This document shows positions 22,301 to 34,176 of a DNA stretch of 64,000 bases, one piece after another. The notes beneath the pieces were generated by a model. It made no database searches. It was not told the origin of the DNA and saw only the letters and a list, made by a program, of their open reading frames with translations. The stretch comes from Steinernema hermaphroditum (taxonomy: Eukaryota > Nematoda > Chromadorea > Rhabditida > Steinernematidae). Location: contig CM059621.1 of assembly GCA_030435675.1 (NCBI GenBank), positions 7,564,001 through 7,628,000 of the forward strand, in the 5' to 3' direction. How positions within the stretch are numbered: position 1 is the first letter of the stretch; every line of letters begins with the position of its first letter. Both the position numbers and the translations under genes were made by a program.

Positions 22301-25300
22301 AGGTACATAAGATGAAACACTTGAAACATTCCGTCATTTTATATTGAATTCAAAAGTTAAATACTTATAAAATTCTAACCCCGGTTAAGTGTCCTTCTAT
22401 CAGACGATGCCCTGTGAATAAGTGTTTTTGCCTCCCATACGAAGTTAACAATGAATCCTGATTGTACGAGTAACATTCCATTTTGTAGCGGGACACCTCA
22501 AGGCTTTTGAGGTGATGGCAGTTTACATCGACTGGGTACTTAGAAAAAGACGCCAAGCTAAGACAATATGAACTGTTCGTCTTTGTATCCACCTTCTAAA
22601 TCGACAGTTGAATGTCAACCTTTGTGCTCATATACCTCCATTCTTCTTACACGGTGGGATTGCACTTTTCTGGTGCATAAGAACTCATTCGCTTTCTCAC
22701 TGTGTCCGAGAAACGTGATTTTTCCACACAACTATGATGTGATCCCGAAAATTGCAATCACAGAATGTGTTAAGACCTTGTGAAACGTTTTTTTGCTTTC
22801 GATATGTGTGGGACGTTGATACTTTGATGCCTATCCCACTGGGTGCATGTTTCCAATACAATACAAACAATGAGAAATTCGATTTGCTTCACAACAATGG
22901 CCGGGAAAGTTCCTGTTCCCAACGAAGCCGCCTCCATTCCTCTTCGGTCCCGTAACTAGTGTTGTCATCAGCTGTAGGCCTGTTAATTCCCCTTCGGACT
23001 CCCGATTTGAACGTGGTCTAATTTAATCACTCCTAACAAGATTTGGGACACCTCACCATCAACTCGTAACACTCGTTTCCACTCTACACGTATTCCTTGA
23101 ATCACACTCAAAAATTAAAATCAAATTTTTATTCATTTAAACTTCGCTTTTTTCTCCCATTTTCCTACCACCGCAATCCGGCCTGGACATAGTACAAATC
23201 CGCGGATGTGCCTGGCACTCATGATGTGAATTCCATCCAAATCTCTCTGATTTAGAGATGCTACATGAACTTAGAGGTTAAACCTTCTACGCAAAGTGTT
23301 TTTCCCGTACCTCAGTACATGGACATTCCCCCCAAATGTCCCCTAATTTCAATCTAAGAACAACAAAAGTTCGCTGGTTCATCGTCCAGTCACTCTAGTC
23401 ATCTCTCACCCTCCTGGCCCCCTGACCCCTGGCGCTGTTCGTGCGACGCGCAGGTACACCCCAATTAAGCGACGGTCGCGTGTGAACGTGCGTCTCTCCC
23501 CCATGCTAATTATCGGCTCGCCTCCGGTCAGATCTCTCCTCCCCCAACGGCGTCCGTTGACGTCAGAGACGCGGATTTAACCATCGCGGCCACTCCCGAT
23601 TCCTGACTCTTTCCAGAATGCTCCGCCGGTACACTCAGCTGGTCACTGTCGCGCTCTTCGCCGTCTTCCTCATGACGGCTACGGTAGCCAACGCCGATGT
23701 CATCAATCGACTCAGGCTCGCCTTCAACGACGAGGTAAGTGGCTTATTCCTCAAGCTATCCCAATAGCCTCCTCTGGGATAATCTGCCCATACCTACTCA
23801 TCCTAATCAGCCACTCTTTCAGCTGCAACCCGAGATTCGCCCCCAAGAGCGTCCCATCTACCGTAACTCAATCGAGGATCTCGTCAAGAACGCGAACATG
23901 TGGCGCAAACTGCGGTCGTCGGCGTCGATCGTCGAACCGGACATCGACTGGTAGAAGCCCTTCGAGAAGTCTCCCGTCGCCCTAGTCGTGTTAATCGTAA
24001 CGTTAAGTAAACTCACAAGTGTTTCCAACGCGATTTCTGAGATCGCGTGACAGAGCTGCGCGAACTGAGAGGTCGAGAATTCGTGATTTCCGATGACGAG
24101 CGTGCGAAGACGAGGGAGGCGCGGGAGCTGGCCGAGGATGGGGTCGAAGTTTCCGTTGCGGAAGTCCAGCTTTGTGAGAGTGGTGGGCATGTGGAAGGTG
24201 TCCCCTAAAAGTACGTTGATCAGGCCTGAAAGACCATTTGTAGAAGCGAACCGATGGTCACGCTGTTCAGCGAGAGTTCGGAGAGGTGGTGGAAGGGAGG
24301 AAGTCTCTCGAGATGGACCTTCTCCTGGGCGAACTGTTCTCCGTGGGGGTGGATGGAGACGCTCTGGATGGCCGGTAAGTATCGGAAGAGGATGTCCAGG
24401 CCGATGACCTGCAAAATTTCCCATCTACTACAGAGCTAAACGTCACAAACACAACCAAGACGCCTATTTTTGTCACCTATTTTGGACTTGATGCCCTGAA
24501 GAACGCACAAAACAAGCGAATAATACGAATATTGCCCTACACAACCAATGACCTAAAACGAGAATGTTGACAGGTGACGTTCCCGTCGTCCTTCTACAAA
24601 GACTAAAATGAAACGAATTGAAAGAACACAAGTGGAATTCCGGGAATGAGGTGGAACACAGGGGTAGAGAACATGTATCGATGAGCTGTGATCTGCAGAG
24701 GATACGGCCAAAAGAGACGTCGCGTAGACTGTCTCGTTTTGAACGTTAGGATACAGGGTGAACTAAGAGCGTCATTCTAAACTCGCGGAGCGGTCTACTT
24801 TGAATTGCAGAGGAAATGGTCATCCCGGAATCTGTACGATCAGATAGTGTCATGTCTATTTAAATCTGCTCGCAGATCAAGTGGAAATGTGTGATAAAGA
24901 GATTTAAATATTGGGTTGGAGCATTGAAAATGGGACACTTGATAAACATTCATTTTTCTCGTCATGTTTAGACTTGCGGTAAAGCTGATTTATGCGTTGT
25001 TGTGTACAGTGAATTCCCATACCACACTATAATTGGCGATTTATACATTGCATTCCTCTTTATGTTAGAGGTCTATTCATTTTTGATGGTCATTTTTTTT
25101 GGTACCTTGAAATGGCAAAATGCTAAGTGATGTACGGGCTTCCTATGGTATTAATTGTGCGATTGACGGTGACTGCCTTCAACCACGTAAATAATTGGGT
25201 CTTGCCTTCCGAATGCACCTATTGTTGTCTTGGTTATGTATCACAACATGAGCTAATCTTAAAAAGATGGTCTTTTCGGATCATCGGATTGGAGCATGCT

Positions 25301-26733
25301 CCGTTAACGCCAACGTTTCCAATTGGTTAAGTACGGTAACAGAGAATGGGGATATAGAGCAGGTATCCCTCACTCACAGCTACCATACACGCATAGCTAC
25401 TCCACGACCTCATGCTTGCTTTACGGAAATAGAGGCCAAATGTGGGAAAAGTCACACTTCACACTTTGGTGCCTGAGACCTCACATTTTCAAGCTGACCC
25501 CCGGAATGGCTTACCACTTTGAGCTGAGAGATTCTTTTTTTGCTGTTTATCTATCACTCTCTTAGCTTTATCTAATCACCATTTGTGCTCGTCCACAATT
25601 GACGATATCAGACGAAATCACTCCGAATAAGACAAAGAGGTCGAAAATGAGACGAAAACATTTTTTAACTCGGAACTGCACATATTCTGAACAATGGACC
25701 CAGCTTTTGCCCGAGGAGTGGGCTGTAGTTGTTCAGTCAAATGGTGAATACCATGAAGTGAAATGGTTGAAATAATGCAAATAAACAATCATTACAAAAG
25801 CGTTCCATTTTCACTGCTCCAACCCAATATCTGTGACTTATTGACGTACACGAAGAAGATGAAGTTTTAGCTGGAAACCTAAGAATATATCTTGTATTTT
25901 TGAACTTTTATTTTACCATTTCTTACTTATTTGATGTGATTTTTACTTACAATTTCGACAGCCAATACTTATGACGTTATTGACTTTATGATTATGTTTC
26001 AATGCTTGTTTTTAAGTACTAAATTCATCTAATGGACATGTAGTAGGGTCACCAAAGTGCGAATATTCCAACACTCCAGCGAACACCGAAGTTAGGTAAA
26101 CGCCTAGTAACAACCCATAACAAACCAACCTTGCAGTGGGGATAGATCGAGATTTTCCTGAATTTCACTCGATGTTTGCTTAGACTATCTGCAAAAGAAG
26201 GTCTTTGTCTTCTCCTCTCATCTGCTCGTCTACTTACAGTAGACGTCTTCTATGAAGTTGAGATTCTCGTACCACACATTGATGTTCTCGTTCACCCTGC
26301 AGTGCCTGAGGACCGTATTCGCCAGCGAACGATCGTTCACCTCGATCGGACTCAACCTAGGAGGACTGTAAATCGGGAGTACGGTATCTGTACCCTACCG
26401 AGACTTGGTGCAGTTGATGGATTTGCTGCTCCAAACCGATTTTTCGGATATGTTCAAAAGACTGAGATCGGAGATTGCGGAAGTACCGTTTGTGAGCAGA
26501 TAGTGGAACCGGTAGCAGACCTAAAGGGGTCTGTTGGGGGAAGGGGAACAAGAAGGGCATACATGTGACAGCTGGATACGGTCGAGGAGATGGCAGTGCC
26601 TGAAGATGCGCTCCAGAAGCTCGTCGGGCAGCAGAGCGAAGAGGTTCTCGTCGGCCGTTCCGCGAGGCGACAACGACGGCGACCGCTCTGGAGCGCGAAA
26701 CAGATTAGAGAACGGGTCTCCGGAACTCGCCAT
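19307..26733 (-). CDS. F-box protein with leucine-rich repeats
   Basis: The start at 26733 leads into exon 1 (26733-26563), which holds an F-box: LLPDELLERIFRHCHLLDRI at about residues 33-52. Exons 2 and 3 are 26520-26399 and 26365 to about 26238. LRR exons follow at 24408 to about 24017 (with one small intron near 24.22 kb), 21544-21414, 21370-21233, 19934-19742, 19694-19584 and 19540-19307. Phases agree across all junctions from 24017 down to the stop. The join between 26238 and 24408 is out of phase by eye, so a small exon is missing there or the split is really two genes. The C terminus has a non-LRR domain (KLGVWYYSKRFNDENDGERI) typical of extra domains in nematode F-box proteins. Role: substrate receptor of an SCF ubiquitin ligase; the target is unknown. 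One 2.5-kb intron hosts a separate gene on the other strand. Confidence 0.65.
22365..22592 (-). pseudogene. LRR-like exon fragment in F-box gene intron
   Basis: The minus frame contains a Tyr-Pro-Val-Asp segment followed by HHLKSLEVSRYKME, similar in layout to the exon at 21544 (FEVPHLQSLKWPRLKE). It lies in the long intron and is not needed to keep phase between the flanking exons. It may be an old duplicated exon or an alternative exon. Confidence 0.3.
23618..23954 (+). CDS. Small secreted peptide, nested gene
   Basis: Two exons (23618-23734, 23823-23954) give 82 residues. Residues 1-26 are a clear signal peptide (LVTVALFAVFLMTATVANA). The mature part of about 56 residues has no Cys and is charged: it starts DVINRLRLAFNDE, has an IEDLVKNANMWRKLR helix and ends acidic, IVEPDIDW. 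The ATG follows TTTCCAG by one base, a likely trans-splice site. A G/C-rich block just upstream (23.4-23.6 kb) looks like its promoter. It sits inside an intron of the F-box gene, on the opposite strand. I do not recognise the peptide. A neuropeptide or other secreted signal is possible; the only dibasic-like stretch is RKLR. Confidence 0.7.
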
Positions 26734-28057
26734 ATCGAAGCCGTTTCCCGCTTTCTATCGATCGACTCGCCAGTTCCAGGATGTCGAACGTTTGGATCGG
26801 CGCCATCGGAGGCGCCGGCGACTTCGGCAGCGGCGGCAGGTAGCCCACGATGGTCATGCCGCGGAACCTGAAGAAGACGCGAATAGGGGCAACGTCGTTG
26901 ACTTCTTAGGGAAATACGGTGGAAAAATGAGGAAGTCGCTGGGAAACACGCCCTATAAAAATGGCAAAAAGTCGCCAAAAATCAGAGAAGGACTCTGCAA
27001 ACGGGAAATAATTAATTAGCTGTCGCCTTCCGAGGCGATCCGAGCGGATCCTGTCGCCAAGCAAGAAGATAAAGAGAAAGGGGCGACGGTGCGCGGCGAA
27101 AGGAAACCGGTTGGGCGAGCACAGAACTAGCAACTAATTGGAATTAAGACAACGCCACGAAACAGCTGAGCGGTAGCGGAAGCGGACTCCGCCAGGAGTG
27201 CAGGCCCGGACAGGCCAGACGGGCCGCTGCCGGCAGTCGGGCCGAGGGCGCATGTGTGCGCAGTTGTAATCCGGTTCCGCGAGACGAGATCAAGATGATC
27301 GCGGCGGTCATAAATAAGAAAAAGCGATTGCGGCACTTCGGAGTTACGTGGGGAGAGAACATATGGCGAAGCTGGAGGATGGCCGATGCGGGTGGTACTG
27401 AACAGGAATGTTTGTTTGCTATTGAGTTACAGTGTCAAAACAAAGAGGGGGGAGGGCGTCGGGATTGCATATCTGGTGGGCAGACGTAAGCACACTTCAC
27501 AGAGAAATAAGTGGAAAGGTTCCTTTAGAAAATAGTGGAATTAGGACTGTGAGATGATGGATTCTTAGTTCTTGGAAGCTTCATGCCACAGAGATCAATG
27601 AAATCGCAATGTAGCGGCGCTTCATCGATCGGCAAAACATGTACATAAACACAGCGAGAAGATCGCCACCTGGTGATGCGAGCATCCACGTGTATCACTT
27701 TTAGGCTATCTAGTCTACTGCTGCAACATAATAGGATTCTGATTTTTATCTCCTCTGTCAGAGAGATTTCTGTAAATACTGTATTCGAACGAACTAGATT
27801 TTGGCCAAAAAATTCAAGGTAAATGGCTTCCACGACTAAAAAGAACCATATTAGTGTTAATATCAACTGTACGATAAATACGCCGAATCGAGAAATCTAT
27901 ATATCTTAGAAAACGAAGTTCCAATTCGGAATTTGACTATGTAGTTTCTGATAAAGGCGATTAGCCGTCGTTGAGCTTAGAAACGTGAAAAGTAGGCGCA
28001 TGAATTGGGTGCTACTGCCATCTCTGACCAGACTTGTACAATTCTCGAGGTTTCTAT

Positions 28058-28145
28058 CGTAAGCCGGAGCCTAAAGCAAGCCTTGATGCTATGCTGTGCG
28101 AAAAGAATGAATGCGGGGCCCAGCTCGCTCGCCCGTCATCCTATG
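28058..28145 (+). repeat. Fragment related to foldback element core
   Basis: Contains TAAGCCGGAGCCTAAAGCAAG and then GGCCCAGCTCGCTCGCCC, both echoing the centre of the element at 12573-12846. The arms are absent, so this is a broken or rearranged copy. Confidence 0.45.
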
Positions 28146-30237
28146 TTGCCAACATTTCATTGGGATGGACTGACTGGATTGAGACTTAGTTAATTAGGGT
28201 TTCTGAAGGTTTCTGAAGGCTTCCTTCTCTTCTGTTCTCTTCTCTGTGGCAGTTGTGCTTGAGAAAGACACATCTTTTCAAATGCAGTGCACAATTCTTG
28301 GATAAATATCAGCCACAATAGTTTAATAGGCATTCTATTTTAATATTATTACTTGGTAATTTGTTCATAAAACTCGCTCCTGAACGAAGTGATGGACACA
28401 GACGGTCGATTATGATTACACTTCGATGTTTGATTAAGAGAAAACGTAGCTGTAGAAATGTTACTATTAAAACCTGTTTTCTATGTGATCCCGGGAAAGT
28501 GAACCTGTCACACGTTTAATTTAAGACGATGTTTTGAAGTCACATTTTAGATCCTCTGATTCGTTCTAAGGAAAGAAGCTATAAGGAACATAAAAACGAC
28601 TTCCTCCACAAATGCTGACTAAAGGTTTATTTCCCAGGCGGACTGATTTCACTCCGTCAGTCCGTCAAAACGAATTTCCTGAGTTCCCCTCTCCGTATCT
28701 AGTTCCCTCAATCCCACGGTCTCAGCCTCTCGGCATTTGTTTTTGAAAACGAGGCGAGCGCCAGGGACAAAAAGACCGTGAGAAATTTTACGATCAGCGC
28801 GTTTGTACGGCAGACGGCGACTTATTTTGAAAATCTGAAGAATGTGCCCTTTCCGCTGCGCGCTTTATTGCAAGAGACCGACATACGGCATTTCACAAAA
28901 GACGGCGTTTCCTCTACACCCACACGGACGATGAGGGTAGCTGGCATTGAAGAACTGTTTGTTGTGACTGGCAACACATGGAATACACACGGAAGAAAAC
29001 GCCGAAATTACACAATGTCAGGGGAGTAAATGACCACTCCAGGACCATGCTAGGAGAATGTTCGACCTGAATAGAGCATCAGTATATTGGAAAATTGTGC
29101 TTTCTATTTTTGGTCAAACGAAAGAATTGAAAGGAGCAAAAAGAGAGTGAAATCGTCAGCCAGTTTAGACATACAATTGCCGAAAAACATTGAGGTACGA
29201 TTCTGAGAAGCTTATCTCACGGAATTACTATAATTGCACTGAAGAACTTGTTTCCGGTTTTTCTAAAACATGTAAAAGCAGCCTAGACCTTTAGGCACCC
29301 TTTAAAAACGCAAAAATTGGCCCCAAAAAGCGACTCCCCTCCGGGTCCACTTGGCTCAAGCGGACAGCTGACGCGGATGAAGTCGTCGAATGCTACATAT
29401 GAAGTTTCAAGCGACGGGGAACGTTTCCGAAAGCGAAAGCGATAAACACGGGAGATAAATCTCGCGGCGTCCGCGCACGCCTGTGATCGATCACCGCCGA
29501 CGGCGCCGATCGCTCAACTGACGGACGCCTTCTTCGTCCGTTTTTTGTGGCGGCACTTCGTTTCGCTTCGCCGCCGCGATTGTTTGCCGCGATAAACACG
29601 CGCGTGTGTTGTTTTGTGAGCGATGGCGACAATCGGGGAGGGCGGAAGCGGGACGCCGGCGGCGGAATACAAAATGCGATCACTTTTGGAGTTTACAAAC
29701 ACAATTGCGAAATGAGAGGGGAGACCGTAAACGGCGATGAATGGAACGGGATAAGGCACGGGGATTGTGTTCGAAATGGAGGCAAATATTGCCCATTCAT
29801 GTGACGTCCGTATTTTCGATCAGACCCTTTGACGATGTGCAACGGGGACATAGAGACGCCGTCACCGAACGGTGCTGAAACGATGCAGAAAGAGGGGTAC
29901 TTGGCTTCGATGAAGATGAGCGTTTCGACCTCTCGAGGCTGTCACTGGCGACCCTGCTTTTGGAAATCGCGATCGTCGTTGTCGCTAATCCGAATGAGAG
30001 CCCAGAGAGAACTGTGTACAAAGAAACTTCCTCGAGACCGAGAGCTGTGCGATAAAAAAGGACTGCAAAAGTGTACAGTAATCTGGATAAAACCATGGTT
30101 TTCAATTTACCGATACTGAAAAAAACATCACATGGAGATAAACTGACCAGAAGATGTGTCAAAAAAGATCGTTTTTCGTCTTTATTTTTCTTATTATTTT
30201 GCAAATCACTTGTATTTTCAGAGCCTATCTAGCTCGT

Positions 30238-30435
30238 TTACTTGTTCCGATACAGATCTCGCTCCACCGTCTGCGTAAACTTTAGGTCTTGGTCTAGCAA
30301 ACGCTCTTCCATAGAATGCGTTTTCAGATCGCAGTAGTTATTCAAATCCAAAAAAGTCCTTACCGTCTTAGCACCGTTAACGGTTCTATTGGACAGATAA
30401 GCGCTATTCACTGATCGGTCAGGCCTTGGTTTCAT
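30238..30435 (-). CDS. Possible small protein or last exon
   Basis: A 65-codon frame with a protein-like composition (NGAKTVRTFLDLNNYCDLK, then an acidic-basic helix ending in ERDLYRNK). An AATAAA signal on the minus strand lies near 30180, about 55 nt past the stop. No upstream exon or acceptor was identified with confidence, and no family is recognised. It may be spurious. Confidence 0.22.
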   Translation of the reverse strand: MKPRPDRSVNSAYLSNRTVNGAKTVRTFLDLNNYCDLKTHSMEERLLDQDLKFTQTVERDLYRNK

Positions 30436-31534
30436 TTCGTGAAAGTTAATAATTACTTTGTATCGATGAGGAACTGAATCTCTCGTAATCCATCATGTCA
30501 TAAACAGTTATGACTCTTCTTTCTACCGCTTTGTGTACCCTCCAGTCACGAACACTCATAAATTACAAAACCAAACATAAACAGCAAAAGACCGTCAGAT
30601 TAGCGAACGCATGCTTCGTAACATGACTCACGACAGTACAGCTCGACCTCGGAAGAGGGATAAGCACAGGAAGTGCCCACCTCTGGCACCACACCACTCG
30701 TAACGTGAGAACATAATGCACCTCCGAGAGACCGAAACCGGTTCAAAGGTGCCATTTACCGCTGGTGGCGGAATTGCCGAAAGCCGCAAAAAAGAAAACT
30801 CGTCGCACTGCAACTCGCTTCGATGGAAAGACAGAAGAAGCACCGAAGCGGACAATGCTGATTTAAAAATACACCAAAGAGTATTCGTAAACAAAGTTCT
30901 GAAGGGAGTCAACCGTGAAATCGAAGCAAGTTTCCTAATTGAGCGATGTTTGCGTCACCTATGCACTGATGACACTTCACAGTTGTTGTTTTCACTCAAA
31001 GTTCGGCAGTTCTCGGGCGTTGCCGAGAACTGGAAATGTATATAAATCAGGCGGGGAGATCATGAGAAATCTTTCTGCTGGTGAGCGGTTTGTTATTTGA
31101 ACATTGAACCGCTGTTCTTGCGAGAGATTTCAAAAGGGAAACAAACAAAAACATCCGAAGTGTCCGCCTCTGATCAAGAAGGAAGTTTGTGCACATGTCG
31201 GCCTGTTTGTGTGTGCCTGCATGCTCACTTTGTCACCTCCATCAGAGGCATACTTCCACTGCAATTTTTTAGCGCTCCGTTTATTTTATCGTTTATGTTC
31301 GCCTTTATTTGTGTGCGTTTGAAAACATCCAAACGGAAAACGGAACGAAACGTAAACATTTGTCGTCTGGCGCTTAGGGCACTTAAGAAGCGCTCGTCTT
31401 TTGCAGCATCTGTTTCAACAACACACGAGGACAAACCGAAAACGTTTCTGGTGAGCACGGCTGAAATAGCAATAACTTGATTCAGTAAAAAGTATATTCA
31501 GTACAAGATAAATCTCTGAAAAAGGAACCAAAAA

Positions 31535-31606
31535 TGCCACTTGCAGGGATCGAACCTGCGACCTTCTGTTTACGAGACAGACGCTCTGCCACTGAGCTAA
31601 AGTGGC
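31535..31606 (-). tRNA. tRNA-Thr (anticodon CGT)
   Basis: Reads GCCACTT at the 5' end, pairing with AAGTGGC at the 3' end, plus discriminator A. The D arm is GCTC..GAGC. The anticodon arm is TCTGT / ACAGA around the 7-base loop CTCGTAA, so the anticodon is CGT, decoding ACG (Thr). The T arm is GCAGG / CCTGC with loop TTCGATC. There is no intron. All four stems pair fully, so it looks functional. A- and B-box promoter elements are internal as usual for RNA polymerase III genes. Confidence 0.97.
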
Positions 31607-32010
31607 CATGTTCGTCGCTCTCGCGAGAGCGGTGTTGAGTCGCGACTCTCGCTCGCGTCAGAGAAATGTCTCCGTGCCGGCGCGACACACCTGTTCTGAT
31701 GTGTCCTGTGCTGTGCTATGAAGACATGATTAAAACGGCGAACTTTGCCCCTCCACTCAGATGTTTTCTTTGTTTCCCGCTCTACAAACACACTCACTTA
31801 CTACTACTCCGTGTGATCCCCTCGTGCACTTAACCTTGATGGCGCCTGCAACTCCCTAATCGAATCGTCACATGATTTAGCGGCGCCGCACCCTCTAAAC
31901 AAAAAGCGTTTGATAGTGCTTCTTCGGTTCCTTGCATTGTCGTTTCCACCCTCTGCCTGCACCTACTTGGCGGCTCCTTTCCTTCCATTTATTCTCGGAC
32001 TCTCTTTTAG

Positions 32011-33061
32011 ATGGCTTCCCAAAAGGTTGTGATTGTCACCGGATCGAGCTGCGGTATCGGTCAAGGAATCGCCCTTCTTCTGGCTCAGCAAGGCGCCGCC
32101 GTGACCATCCACGGTCGCTCCCTGGAGGGACTCAAAGTAAACACTGATGTACTGTAATGTCCTACAAGACGTTTCGTCTAGGAGACGGAGAAGCTTCTCA
32201 TCAACAGTGGAATTAACCCTTACAAGATCCACGTCGTCCAGGGCGACATCGTCGACGTCGAAACCGAGGAGAAGCTCATCAACGAGACGGTCGAGAAGTT
32301 CGGACAACTCGACGTTTTGGTGAGTTTTCCTTGTGGGAGATAGACCTTATCAACTTGGACATAAAGGTCAACAACGCAGGAGTCGTGGCGAAACCCGGAA
32401 CCGACCCTGAGGCCGAAGAGAATTTGGATTTCATCTTTGACGTTAATCTGAAGAGGTAAGTTCTGGATGACCATACAATGGATCTGGACCTTCCTTCAGT
32501 GCTATCCGCCTCATCAAACTGGCGATTCCGCACTTGGAAAAGACACGTGGAAACATAGTCAACGTCAGCAGCATCGCCGCTATCAAACCGGTTCCCTAAC
32601 GTCCTTCTGACTTCCTCTATAGTTATATTTAGTTCCCCGGAGTGGCATCCTATTCCATGTCAAAGATCAGTCTTGATCACTACATGAGAATCGAAGCGCC
32701 CGCTTTGGCTCGAAAAGGAATCCGAATCAACAACTTGAAGTAAGTGGTGCGATGGGTTCAGCGTACAAAGACGTCATTATAGCCCTGGACTTGTGCACAC
32801 CAACATAATGAGCCGCACGGGATACCCCAAGGAGGCCTTCGAGCAGGTTAGGCCCGTCCGTCGATCATTGACCAAGCGGTTTAGCAAGCGAACAAGATGA
32901 TCACACAACAAATTCCTCTCGGCCGTGCCGGTACCTGCCTCGACATGGCGCACGCGGTCTCCTATCTGGCGAGCGACGAAGCCTCCTATGTAACTGGAAC
33001 GACGCTGGTGGTCGATGGCGGCGCCGTTCTCGGGAACGTCCCCGAACTCGAGCAACACTAA
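32011..33061 (+). CDS. Short-chain dehydrogenase, SDR copy 1
   Basis: About 263 residues in seven exons (first 32011-32136, last ending 33061). Classical SDR marks are all present: cofactor motif [12 protein letters not shown], the Ser of VSSI, catalytic YSMSK and a late VVDGG. It uses NAD(P)H to oxidise or reduce a small alcohol or ketone; the substrate is unknown. Compared with the other three copies it lacks four residues (Tyr/Phe-Ala-Gly-Lys) just before VVIVTG, and has Cys in place of Ser in the glycine motif. The ATG follows TCTCTTTTAG directly, a likely trans-splice site. Introns 1 and 2 are almost the same as those of copy 3, which indicates recent duplication or conversion. Cytosolic, no signal peptide. 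Confidence 0.9.
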
Positions 33062-34176
33062 GAGCCACCGAGGGTCGGACACAGATCGCCTTCTTCCATC
33101 ACTGTCAGATCGGATTTTATGAATAAATTTTGCGAAAAGGCAACAGTTGAAGATTCAGGGTTGGGTTCGACATGACTCTGTGGCATTAGCTGTGTGTCAT
33201 CGGAATCAATTTATCGCTTTTGTGATGGACGGACACTTTTGCACACTGCAGTTTATCTATGCGCTAACATGCAGTCAAAATATTGATGAAGGGGTATGTG
33301 ACGATGGCCATGAAGCGTCGGCCATTTTTCTGTCAGAAGGTAGAATGGGACAGAATGAAAACATTCTTTCTTGAGCATCACGATTAGAGAAAGACTTCAA
33401 AGCAGCTACAGCGGAGGATATAAGTACATCCCCTGTAAAAACCTACAAGTGTCTCGAAGTATAAAACGATAATCAGCATTAGATGAGGTTTCCACATCCG
33501 AAATTCACATCTATTCCATTTTTCATAGGATAAAACATAAGGAGGGGCCTTTTTAGAGAGATACTGCAAAGCTGCTATATAGTCAAGCGCTATTGTTATC
33601 GGCGGTGGCTCGTTGCCATGGACACTTTATTGGAAGAGGCACGCTTCGTTGATGTCTTGAGACTTTTACGACTCTTGATGGGCTTTTGTGAATTCGAATC
33701 AAAGCTTAAAAGAGCACATTATTCCAGTTATATGCGTCTGAAAAACGAAAGCTATTCGAAACGTTAGAGTTAACAGAACGTGATGATCGGTCTGGAGAAT
33801 CTCATTGAGATTCGCTCATGTTGTGATGTCTAAAAGTGCTGCTCTAATGGAACTTCTCGGGACCTAATGTACTAATTGGAAATCAAGGCGTTTCCGAAAC
33901 AACCACTCAGATGAACCGTGTCTCTTTAAATAGCTGCACTTCACTTTGCGTAAGGCATGTTTCCCGAGGTAGACGCAGAGCACTTAAACGTTTTTCGCAA
34001 ATTTAATACCTGTTTCTGCATCGGACAAGAAACACACAAACCACGACGTTTGTGGCTTATGTGAGTCGTGGCGCGGTATCACCAAATCAGTTCCAATCAG
34101 TTGAAATCGATCGCCTAAGCCCTTTTCCACTCAGTCCATTTACCTTCTAGCTCTTGTTTGTGCGTTCAGTTCAGAG
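33062..34176. other. Intergenic, no gene seen
   Basis: Spacer between SDR copies 1 and 2. AATAAA for copy 1 is at about 33121-33126. Short frames only; the last 150 bases should hold the copy 2 promoter. Confidence 0.45.

Larger units (their letters stand above)
26734..31534. other. Intergenic 4.8 kb, weak frames only
   Basis: Begins with G/C-rich sequence (26.75-27.4 kb), the presumed promoter of the F-box gene. A second G/C-rich, CpG-rich island lies at 29.35-29.75 kb. Frames at 27525-27866 and 29797-30204 (minus) have some protein-like character; the second holds a signal-peptide-like MVLSRLLYTFAVLFY at 30097, but no complete model could be built. A TATATAAA-like motif occurs near 31037. 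A foldback-related fragment lies at 28058. Confidence 0.4.

Noticed and set aside
26050..26120. A 5S rRNA-like stretch
   Set aside because: It contains a few 5S-like words, but no internal control region or matching stems could be found.
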